Origin: Acinetobacter sp. WCHA55
GTDB taxonomy: Bacteria; Pseudomonadota; Gammaproteobacteria; Pseudomonadales; Moraxellaceae
Assembly (NCBI RefSeq): GCF_002165305.2
Contig: NZ_CP032285.1
Coordinates: 1 to 64,000 of the forward strand
Direction: 5' to 3'
DNA: 64,000 nt
The position numbers were made by a program, and so were the translations under genes. Shown here piece by piece: positions 54,301 to 62,600 of the stretch. Under the pieces are notes generated by a model. It was not told the DNA's origin, made no database searches, and saw only the letters and a program-made list of their open reading frames with translations. How positions within the stretch are numbered: the stretch's first letter is position 1; each line of letters opens with the position of its first letter.

Positions 54301-57300
54301 AGCTCTAATCCGATCAGCGAAAACAAGCTGACCTATGATGACCTTAAGAATGTAATTCTTAATCGTATTTTGACCAAGGAAGCGGTACCGAAATATGAAA
54401 AAGGCTTAAAGCTTGATATTGAAGTTAAGAATGTCTATGAGCATGCATCAAGTTTCTTGCCACTTGAAAAGACCGATGTTAACAGTGAAAATGACTTTGG
54501 CAATCTCTTTAAACATGGGCTTGTGCTTGAAGCATTACAATCGACTCCAGACTCACTCAAGAATGGATTTAACCTCAACCGTGATTTAATCAATTCTGCC
54601 CTACTGCAGTCATTTGAAAATCGTTCTATTGAAGAATGGACGGCACTAAAAAATAAATCTCTCGAGACAAAAACGGGATCTCTTTTAAGCATTATCACCA
54701 ATCCTGAACGCATTAAAGAGTTTGAGTTTCCTGAGATAAATATTTATCTCACGGTTTCACCAGCTGATGAACAAAAGCACGGTGCGATTAACTTATATTT
54801 CAGCGGTGAACAGATTCCGTCTACCGATCGCTTAATCGTTAAATCAAGTCTGAATGACTTAGCTGCAGACGATAAGGCGCTGTTTAAAGCTTTGACGCTT
54901 AGCAATGATTCAGTTTTAAGTACGCAAGAGCAAATGCAGTACTTGATCGACTCATTAGAAAAACGCTATCAGATCTTCCAGTCGATCGAAAACCTACACC
55001 TTAAAGAAAAGGTATTGTTTAACCCTGAGTTGGACGATTACAAGGCATTAACTTTACGTGATGCCGATAATCAATACATCGATCCAACGGCGAAACAAGA
55101 TCTAATCGATTTTGTGAAAAGCAATGATGTGATGACCAATGTTGATTTGATGAACGTCTTTACCGACTACATCAATCAAAAAGAAATGGATCAAGCGTTT
55201 GAAAACGGCTCCAAAATTATTGTGGCCAATGACGGTGCTGATTTAGTGATTTCTGTCATTGATAAAGACACACCAGTTTTACAGCATGATCAATTACGGG
55301 TTTTTGATAATGTTGAGCAGTTTGCTAAATTCAACGAGCGTGGTGGATTGTTTAAAGACTTCCAGTTAAACGGGATAAAAGCGCATCTTGTGGACCAAGT
55401 ATTAAATGATCTTGGGTTACGTGAAAACATACTGCAGACAATCAAGGTGCCATTATCACCAAGTTTTGAAAATATTGATGTTAAAGGCCTTAATGAGATT
55501 GTGGCTGTTAATATTTCAACATTGGTCAATAAAATTGATTTTGCCTTTGGTGAAAAGCTACTTGAATCTAAAGACCGGTTCGATCTCGCGATTAAAGTTG
55601 CCGATGATCAAGCTCCGTTAAAACTGGCCATTGTGAATAATGCCGAACATCAGCAATTTGTTGATCAAGGCTATAAAATTCTTCCTACGCCAAAGCACCC
55701 GAACTCTAAGAACTTCTTAATTACTGATTTTGCAAAATCATTCAAAAAAGCAGAATTATTTAAGTCTCGCGATCAAGTATATAAACCTGAACATATGGTT
55801 CAAAGCGCACCTGTTGTAGAAGTTGCCCAAGAACCATTGGTTGAAGAACCGACCGTAACTGAGCCTGAAGTTCAAAAGCCTACTGAACCAGAAGTACAGG
55901 AAACAACGGTAGAAGTTGTAGAGCCGACTGAGCCAGTTGCTCCAGAACAAACATCACTGTTTGAGTCTGAGGGTAAGCCTGAAGCTGAAGCACCAAAAGA
56001 GCCAAAAACAACCAAACCGAAAGCCACTGAGCCACGTTCTGAAGTTGGACTTATTGAAGATACGGGTATGAAAATGCCTGGTGCGAAAAAGGATCTGTAT
56101 GGTCCACGTTTATCGCTCAGTCAGATTCAAGATATGTCGCTTTTGCAAGTCAAAAACCTAATTACGCGTGACAAAATTTGGAAAAAGGAATCGGTTTTAC
56201 AAGCAAAAGAAGCTGGTCGAGATATTTACATTCACTTGCTGACTGACGCTGTACGTAAGATGACGAATGATCAGCCACGTTATCCGCTTGAAAATGCCAC
56301 TGAAGAACAGTTTAAAAAAGTAGGTGCTGGATACTATGACGCTGTTTTAAGTATGCGTGATGCATTAATGGAAGCAAAAACAGTTCGTGAATTTATTCCT
56401 AATGCATGTGATTTATACGTTCGTTTGAATGAAGACAAAGATCTGTTCACGGCGTTTAAATCATTAGATCGGTCATTATTTTCATTGGTAGAAAGCTATG
56501 CTGAATATGCTGCCACTGACATGATTATTAGTTCTGAATTGGCGAAAACCGATAGTAGTGAAGCACGTAAAACGCTCACTGAAGCACTTCATCATTTAAG
56601 GAAAGAGTTACCGCCAGTTAAAGGCACCTACTCTATCTATAAAAAAATACGTAGTGCGATTGATGCCAAACCGTTCCAAGACAAAGTAAAAGCGACTGTT
56701 ACTTTTAGAAGTGGCAACATTATAGATTCGAGTACGCTATTTAGCAGATCTGATGCTGGTCTATCTGAACAGGTCATGGATCTGTTAACTGCTAAAAAAA
56801 CCAAAGACGCAACTGCAGAGAATGATGATACTCAAGAAGTCTCGTTATCTGAAAAGAATGTATCGCACATTGTAGATGACACGGCGAGTACCTTAGATGC
56901 CCTATTCAAAGAGTATGCTAAGCCTCGTACTATGCGTAAGGCATTCAAGCTCAGTGATGTGGTTGTGACGGAAAACATTGCTTCACGTAATGGCCAAGAT
57001 GTTACAGCACATACCTTGCAAGCGACCTTTGGATTTAAAGCCGTAGAGTTTGGCGAGTACTTGAACCAGAGCGATCGTCAAATCGCGTTAAATAACGCAT
57101 ATGACGGTTGTTTCGCTCTTGCTAAGGCACTTGATATAGATCCGAAATTTGTTGGCTTTAACGGTATGTTGGGTGTTGCTTTTGGTTCGCGTGGACGTTC
57201 CGCTGCGATGGCACATTATGAGCCATCTAACCGTGTGATTAACTTAACCAAGAATTCAGGTTTTGGCTCGTTTGGTCATGAATTTTTCCATGCCTATGAC

Positions 57301-58599
57301 CATCTCATTTTTAGTGCGATGACACGCAATCAACCAAAAATGATGATGGAAAACGTACAGCCTTATCTAACTCGTTTTGCAGAATTGAATAACATTAAGT
57401 CTGAGAAGTATGCCAACATTAACCAAGATTTGTTGCAAGCTGCAGCCAAAGTAAATCAAGCGATGTATTACTTGCCAATGAAAAAGGATGACTCGATAGA
57501 AGTACTTCGCACGAATCTTGAGAATCAAGTCAAGTTTTATGAAACCAGCATCAAAACGATTTTGGATAAAACATTGGTAGATCAACCTGACATTGTTGAT
57601 TTGTTTACGCCAGATAGAGACAGCATAAAAGAGAAAATTAATACGTTTATTGCGGAACGTGGCAAGTTGCATACTGAACTATCTTCATTGATTAACTTCG
57701 CTAATCGTCATGAAGATCCTGAACTTTTCCAAAAGGACGCCATACAACATAGACGTTATATGCACGTTGCCCAAGGCTTGCATAAGTTCTTGTCTGAAAA
57801 TGAGTATCCAATCCCACGGACTGAGCTCAACAAATATATCTCGCAATCTCGTTCTGAAATTGATCATGATCGTGTCTTTGCAGCGCAAGTACTTGGTGCA
57901 GCGAACAGTACAGTCTTTAGATCAGTTGTATTCCGTGATTATCGACAAATGTTGCGTAGTCAGTTTGCGATATGTGCACTCGACTTCATCAAAGAAAACA
58001 GCCCTAAACCATTGTCAGATGAACACTTAAAGTTAATTTCTTTAAGCTTACAGACGAACGATCGCTTAACATCAACTAATCAATCTCAGCTAAAAACTGA
58101 TTTCTACAAAAATGCGATGGTATTAGAGGGCTTAACAAGTGCTAAGAAGCCGTATTGGACGACCGCACATGAAATGTTTGCCCGTAGTGGTGAGCAGTAC
58201 TTACAAGTGACCTTAGCAGAAATGAACTTGCGTAATGATTGGCTTGTTTACCCATGTCCTGAAGGTGGTTCATCTTCTGTAACTCAACCGCATGGTATAG
58301 AAAAAGATGCAATCATGAAGGAGATTCGCGAATTTACGGTGAAAGGCCTGGACTATATTCAGGAAAATATTGCTGAACTGCGTTTTGCTGATCATCAGCA
58401 GTATGTCAGAAATGCAATGCACTTCTTCCAACCGGGTACAGATCAACATGAGAACCTAGTTAAATGGAATGAAGTCATTAATGAGATGTCACAAGCTGAA
58501 TACGATGAATATTGGACTAAGCTCATGACCAACATTGAAGTACAAGCAGATCCAGAATTAAGCAAACAAAAGAATAGCGATCCTGAATTGGCACTATAA
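51313..58599 (+). CDS. Giant polyvalent protein with LPD1 and HEFFH zincin-like domain
   Basis: 2428 residues. Residues 1-240 contain two modules shared with the giant at 59608: KKWLDLSSFGAQLVV (start) and LADLDHYGYQADKTLTRYYV (about 175). A long helical, unrecognised middle (about 240-1490) is followed by an acidic Pro/Glu/Val linker (about 1495-1580), then a helical segment and LPD1 (about 1890-1985: VEFGEYLNQSDR, GMLGVAFGSRG, MAHYEPSNRVINLTK). LPD1 runs into HEFFHAYD (H1989, E1990, H1993) with a candidate third ligand E2287 in TAHEMFARSGEQYL, so a zinc peptidase-like site is likely. The architecture is typical of polyvalent proteins of phages and conjugative elements. Substrate unknown; cleavage of host or phage proteins, or self-processing after transfer, is possible. 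No frameshift. Confidence 0.85.
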   Translation: MSTKKKWLDLSSFGAQLVVTPKTDLRNQAAIIKIKDVELLEKKLNTSLNSFLTGLKQTGKFVYITNEQNNDLSFMYKSSQDSLSLADIKSVFPYDSKNDLIEMDMSDIYLQNPMSSAEKNQWQSLFELNNQKSVVLYQAKQQKPFAPNTTIMGAVKQFNKADLGWNKLPTLLQSVDPLPLADLDHYGYQADKTLTRYYVDKEAALNAGLIEDTIEPIELSKQLVISVNSGGEVLALKDITQIPELTNYKISSHPAWPAYNSLPKQFIDIRELNKGLNTSIDPIVNALRSDDHAVNHQGLIKLQTLVTKINDCLYSYEENSIPSALAPFGIETTALQLVDNDWKVWEYNNQTLDVEEFDLADKIKDLIQSVQNNINNLRTFDPYSIGDSSFDRELIYESLDDIGTSLESLDLNQIKQTIPPEPKVPVKRLFNRIDHFFRHTKFKPNIPEPVIKDSLTKLALMRKIKQEYLQKIAKLKEERQAIVEAKATHTISERIEKAVAIQVAVATENAYVLDQQAYDDQAYEMELALSQLNIASTRLNNLYDSFFDSVIDREEYGTDLDNFLQSVVTDDELQDEMQRLLDEANEFEATHTSNDIDIYHFNVDLGEEPNGLWNEAVNQFDVVHYYDEQDQELSAVEKFEYSILGYSPSQESAMPDFNDMVFSNAVSVLDNSIEDMIATSAENVGKNYFSFHQQMPRILQQLHSINSQFTALGDGDAHSIASQYLSDESLERFYNLLEQDGNYKGFNKRIDVAHVLSELSSNIGNNPDSPILNRLPDIRSQLNHAINEELRVRTNPGNALANAIVFAATNEVLSLKETLEKDEIYVVDSFQNYLPKVIHKDHFNSNTQEQLFALNKKVAVSMAYKRYLQDFYQNAVGEESKSEAVIAIINNEHKHILTALGYLTPTYNEVTAPKNSKIENVVTLTEEAVKTYLAEGNALMVEPEVSARSLAVYSSTIASDQNFIRLLPMDLGQKVSSLQKQKTIMINGASSFEHILSSNPISENKLTYDDLKNVILNRILTKEAVPKYEKGLKLDIEVKNVYEHASSFLPLEKTDVNSENDFGNLFKHGLVLEALQSTPDSLKNGFNLNRDLINSALLQSFENRSIEEWTALKNKSLETKTGSLLSIITNPERIKEFEFPEINIYLTVSPADEQKHGAINLYFSGEQIPSTDRLIVKSSLNDLAADDKALFKALTLSNDSVLSTQEQMQYLIDSLEKRYQIFQSIENLHLKEKVLFNPELDDYKALTLRDADNQYIDPTAKQDLIDFVKSNDVMTNVDLMNVFTDYINQKEMDQAFENGSKIIVANDGADLVISVIDKDTPVLQHDQLRVFDNVEQFAKFNERGGLFKDFQLNGIKAHLVDQVLNDLGLRENILQTIKVPLSPSFENIDVKGLNEIVAVNISTLVNKIDFAFGEKLLESKDRFDLAIKVADDQAPLKLAIVNNAEHQQFVDQGYKILPTPKHPNSKNFLITDFAKSFKKAELFKSRDQVYKPEHMVQSAPVVEVAQEPLVEEPTVTEPEVQKPTEPEVQETTVEVVEPTEPVAPEQTSLFESEGKPEAEAPKEPKTTKPKATEPRSEVGLIEDTGMKMPGAKKDLYGPRLSLSQIQDMSLLQVKNLITRDKIWKKESVLQAKEAGRDIYIHLLTDAVRKMTNDQPRYPLENATEEQFKKVGAGYYDAVLSMRDALMEAKTVREFIPNACDLYVRLNEDKDLFTAFKSLDRSLFSLVESYAEYAATDMIISSELAKTDSSEARKTLTEALHHLRKELPPVKGTYSIYKKIRSAIDAKPFQDKVKATVTFRSGNIIDSSTLFSRSDAGLSEQVMDLLTAKKTKDATAENDDTQEVSLSEKNVSHIVDDTASTLDALFKEYAKPRTMRKAFKLSDVVVTENIASRNGQDVTAHTLQATFGFKAVEFGEYLNQSDRQIALNNAYDGCFALAKALDIDPKFVGFNGMLGVAFGSRGRSAAMAHYEPSNRVINLTKNSGFGSFGHEFFHAYDHLIFSAMTRNQPKMMMENVQPYLTRFAELNNIKSEKYANINQDLLQAAAKVNQAMYYLPMKKDDSIEVLRTNLENQVKFYETSIKTILDKTLVDQPDIVDLFTPDRDSIKEKINTFIAERGKLHTELSSLINFANRHEDPELFQKDAIQHRRYMHVAQGLHKFLSENEYPIPRTELNKYISQSRSEIDHDRVFAAQVLGAANSTVFRSVVFRDYRQMLRSQFAICALDFIKENSPKPLSDEHLKLISLSLQTNDRLTSTNQSQLKTDFYKNAMVLEGLTSAKKPYWTTAHEMFARSGEQYLQVTLAEMNLRNDWLVYPCPEGGSSSVTQPHGIEKDAIMKEIREFTVKGLDYIQENIAELRFADHQQYVRNAMHFFQPGTDQHENLVKWNEVINEMSQAEYDEYWTKLMTNIEVQADPELSKQKNSDPELAL

Positions 58600-58613
58600 G
58601 CAATTTTGAGATC

Positions 58614-58650
58614 TTGGATGCTATCCCCTGTGGGTGGCATCTTTTTTTTA
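58614..58650 (+). terminator. Rho-independent terminator
   Basis: GATGC and GCATC enclose CCCC-TGT-GGG to form an interrupted stem, followed by eight T, 15 bases past the stop of the giant gene. Confidence 0.75.
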
Positions 58651-58682
58651 TTTAAATCTTATAAATGGAATCAGGGGGCACT

Positions 58683-59342
58683 ATGGCAATAGCAATTCCA
58701 AAGCAATTTGCTGGTTTTGGTCTAGCAGTTGCAATTATATCTGTGGCTAATCATTTCGGATTGGTCGATCTCTTTGCTCAAAGTGCTACACGGGCAATAT
58801 CGAAACAAGCTCAATCAGTAGAGTCAGCCAATCCAGGCCAACCGAATGAACCTGAAAACGGTCTACAAATGGCAAAAGACTATGCTGAACATCAAAAAAT
58901 GGTAGCCAATAGTGCAGCCATGCCATTTAAAAAAGAAGTGATTAATGTTTCCAGTATGGAAAACACACAACATTTTGGTCCTGTTTCAATGGAATCTCAA
59001 AATGTTGATACTGTGTTTATCATTCGAGATAAGGCCACTAAAAGGTTACGAGCCGTTGTTCAGGTACCCAAAAAGCAAACTGTCAATATATCTCTTCCAA
59101 TTGGTCAATACACCATTCAATATGCCCAAAACAATTATATTAAGGATGCTCCATGGCAAGGATTAAATAAGTTTTGGGGATACGGCACTACCTTTTTAGA
59201 AAGTAACCTTGAGCATAATGTTACCTTGGTCCAATATCCGAATAATAGTGGCTACTTTATTCGTGGTACTGGAATTATTGTAGGTGTAGAAGATGGCACC
59301 CAACCAGACGAACTCGCTAAAAACGAATTTGTTAAAATGTAA
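58683..59342 (+). CDS. Exported or membrane-anchored beta-rich protein
   Basis: 219 residues from the ATG at 58683, with GGGGG just upstream; an in-frame ATG at 58665 lacks this. An N-terminal hydrophobic helix (FAGFGLAVAIISVANHFGLV, residues about 8-27) is a signal or membrane anchor without a clear cleavage site. A polar Gln/Asn linker follows, then a beta-rich domain (VFIIRDKATKRLRAVVQV; VNISLPIGQYTIQYAQ) ending with NSGYFIRGTGIIVGV. A periplasmic beta-sandwich tethered to the inner membrane is likely. It stands between two terminators, so may be read from the giant operon or its own promoter. No family recognised. Confidence 0.75.
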   Translation: MAIAIPKQFAGFGLAVAIISVANHFGLVDLFAQSATRAISKQAQSVESANPGQPNEPENGLQMAKDYAEHQKMVANSAAMPFKKEVINVSSMENTQHFGPVSMESQNVDTVFIIRDKATKRLRAVVQVPKKQTVNISLPIGQYTIQYAQNNYIKDAPWQGLNKFWGYGTTFLESNLEHNVTLVQYPNNSGYFIRGTGIIVGVEDGTQPDELAKNEFVKM

Positions 59343-59354
59343 CCATCAGCTTTA

Positions 59355-59392
59355 AGCAAGATGTCACCTATACGGTGGCATTTTTATTTATA
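59355..59392 (+). terminator. Rho-independent terminator
   Basis: ATG-CACC/GGTG-CAT stem (one mismatch) with a 5-base loop, followed by TTTTTATTTA, shortly after the stop at 59342. Confidence 0.7.
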
Positions 59393-59468
59393 AAAAAAGA
59401 AAGAATAGTGCACGGTTTTAGATGGTTTTATTAAAAATGATAGGTATTTAAACAGTGCTATTTACTCG

Positions 59469-59478
59469 GTATATACTA
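59469..59478 (-). promoter_or_regulatory. TAGTATATAC element, copy 6
   Basis: On the rightward strand it reads GGTATATACTA, about 130 bases before the GTG start of the last gene. The TATACT within it could be a -10 box in this orientation. Confidence 0.5.
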
Positions 59479-59607
59479 TTTTAAAGAATAACGCCTAAAC
59501 CCTCCCTCAAAGTTAATTTTTTAGTTTAATATAAGCACATATAAGTACTCGTAAGAGTCGTTTTAAAGTCTTGGATCATGCTATGTGACCAAGTAGGAGA
59601 CTATAAA

Positions 59608-62600
59608 GTGAATGAAGTTAAATGGCCTAATTTAACTGGTCTTGGTGCGCGTCTTGTAGTATCGCCAGCCAACAATTTTCGCCCAAAAACGGCGATGCTT
59701 GTTGTTAATGAATTTGAGCAATTCAAAAAATCTATTGAACAAAACAGTTCTAAGCAATTTGAACAAGTGTTAATGGATGCCCATTTTTATGAAGTGCAAA
59801 ATGATGATGGTATTCATGCGTACTACTATAAGAACCCGGCAAAGTCTGGTATCGATCTAAACGATCTTCAGAAGGTCTTTCCAGCGTTTACCAACGATAT
59901 GAAAGTACCGACTAAGCAAGAAGATATTTATCTCACCAATCTACCGTTTAAGAAGAACATTCCGAACTGGAAAAGTTACTTCGCATCAGCGACCGAACGC
60001 CTTTCTGCTTTCCCTGAAGTGTATGTCAGTAAGCTAAACAATGGATCTAATATCCTTGATACGCTGAAAACCAGTCTTCAGGAATCGAACAAATCCTACT
60101 TGGCTCAATTTCAGTCTTCAAAAATTCCTTTTAATCGTCTTCAAGATTATGGCTATGAAAATATCTTCTCTAAAGTCTATCTAGATGAAGAATCGGCGAT
60201 GGCCAGTGGCGAAAGTCTAGATAATCTAGCCAAAATTAAGTTGTCTCCATTTGCAGTACCCGTCAATTACGAAAAAGATGGTTCGTTACTGATTATTGAT
60301 GACTTGCGCCATATTCCTGAAATCTTTGCTCATGATCCGTATGAAGCATTGGGGTTAAATGACAATATTAACCTGGTGCATTTTGCTCATGAATACGAGT
60401 CCACTTTTAATCAGCTGATTGAGCATGGCCGTGGCAACAGAATGTTTAACATGAGCTTTAAAGATGTTGATGCTTATGTACAAAAATTAGCTTCTGATCT
60501 TGTTGTGATAGACCGTGTGTTTAATCAACAGCAATTGCCGTATCCAAAGCTATTAGAATCAGCTAAACAAGGTATTCCAGCTTTTTATAAAGATGAACAC
60601 GGCACATGGATGGCGTCTAAACAAGGTATTGAAACACGCCTTGTAGATAAGATGGTGTATGACGCTGCCATGCTTCGCCATGATGTCTTACAACAAATGG
60701 TACGCCAGATGCCAACAGGTAAAGTTTTCTTTGCCGATCTGAGCCAAGAGTTCTCTGAATTCTCTGTAAACATCGTTCCTAAGTTTAATGCGCTCTATGA
60801 TCACCAATCTGCTGAAATCAAACAGCGTAAACTAGAAGAACAACTCAATGAATCAAATGTTAACGAGATCTTGAATGACCTTGATGTTAATTTTGAGGCA
60901 ACTGAGAAGGCATCTATTACTGAGTCTGATCTACTCAACATTGCAAATGACCTCCCTACTCCAGAAATTGATGATGTTGCCGTACTTAAAGAGCTCTTAA
61001 AGTTTCCTGAAGAATTATTGGATGCAAGAGGCAATGACAAGGTGCGTGATTTCGCGCCGTCTATGCTTGAAATTAGACAGATCTTGGATGTCTATGTCAT
61101 TCCTAAGGCTACTGAACAAGCTCAACAAATTGAGAAGCAATATAGTGATTATCTAAATCAGAAATATGCTGAAATTCAAGATGTCGTGCGCTCAGCTACA
61201 CAAACAAAAAACTTCAGCGTAGATGATATTCAAGCGATCTCTGACGAAATCGACACACACAATGTTGAGATCTCAAAACAGTACAATGAAGTTAAAAAAG
61301 TCTTATGGCAAAGTGAAACTTTGGTATCTGGCATTACGTCTGCAACAAATACCTTTTTGTTTAATAAAAACAGCTTCTACTACGCTAAAGATGAAAACGG
61401 CAAATTTGTAGGTTTTGAATCTGAAGTAGAAAGCAATCAACATAAAGCGGATCTGTTCAAATTACTATCTAAGCAATTCGACAATCAATTGGTTTCAATT
61501 AACACGCCTGAGCTTCAGGAATTTGTGAATAATGAAACTGCAGTTGATATGTTGATGTCACGCACGAACAATTATGTTGAGCAAAATATCAATGATTTTG
61601 TTGCTGGTGATTTTTCTGCGCCTTTAGAGCTAGAGCAAGATGTACAGCGTTTAGAGTTAAGCGATCTGTGCACGGCTGATCTTGCTAATAACGATAAATT
61701 AGCTTCAGCGTATTTTGAAGAGTTTACTCGGCTTCTTGATGAATCAAACTTTGATGAAGCATTTTTAAAACAATCTCTATCACAAACTAAAAGTGCGTCA
61801 TTCTTAAAGAACGGTGTAAATGAGATTTTATTCCGTAATTTATTGGTGCCAAATGCAAGTGAAAACTTCAATCGTAAGACTAAATCTGATTCTGTTCCTG
61901 AGGATATTCTTGCTAAAACTTCATCACATACAGATGGGTTTAGTCTGGACCGTCAGTTCAATCGCTTTGTTGAAGTTCAAAGCTTCCAAAAGGCATTAAC
62001 AGCCAAATATCCGCAACAAGACTGGTCATTTATCACAAAGGATGACCGTGGCGAAAACATCAAGTCGATTGCTGAAGATATGCAGTCTGACATGGAAGAA
62101 GACCGTAAAGATGCAAAGGATCTGTTGTCGAGTATCGAACGTCAGTTTTATTCTAAAAATTCGACCTTATTTGTCTCGAACATGGATCTCGCTGCAGATG
62201 AAATCTATGTTCAGATTAAACCAACGGGTGACATTGACGATTTAAAAGTTAAAACCGTTAAATCAAATGAATTTGATGAAAACAAACATTTTTCATTGTC
62301 TACCGATGGCTACAAAGCAACAAATCAAGCGTATGCGAACATTGCCAAGTATTTTGTTGAAAAAACCCTATATCTAGAAGATGGCGATTATGACAAGGCA
62401 CAAAAACTAGCTGCCTTAGTGATTGCTGGTGAAGATAAAGAGCTCAAACAAGAAACTAAGAAAGTCTTTGGTGTAGAGCTGACTGCAGATGACTTGAAGC
62501 AAGTCCAAAGCATGCAGTTAGAAGATGGTAAGCTCCAGTTAAACAAAACTGCCCTACCGAACCACAACTACAACAACATTCAGCTATTCAACTATCTGAA

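Noticed and set aside
57367-58030. Overlapping frames within the 2428-aa gene
   Set aside because: The main frame carries clear protein motifs across this region; the others show no independent support.
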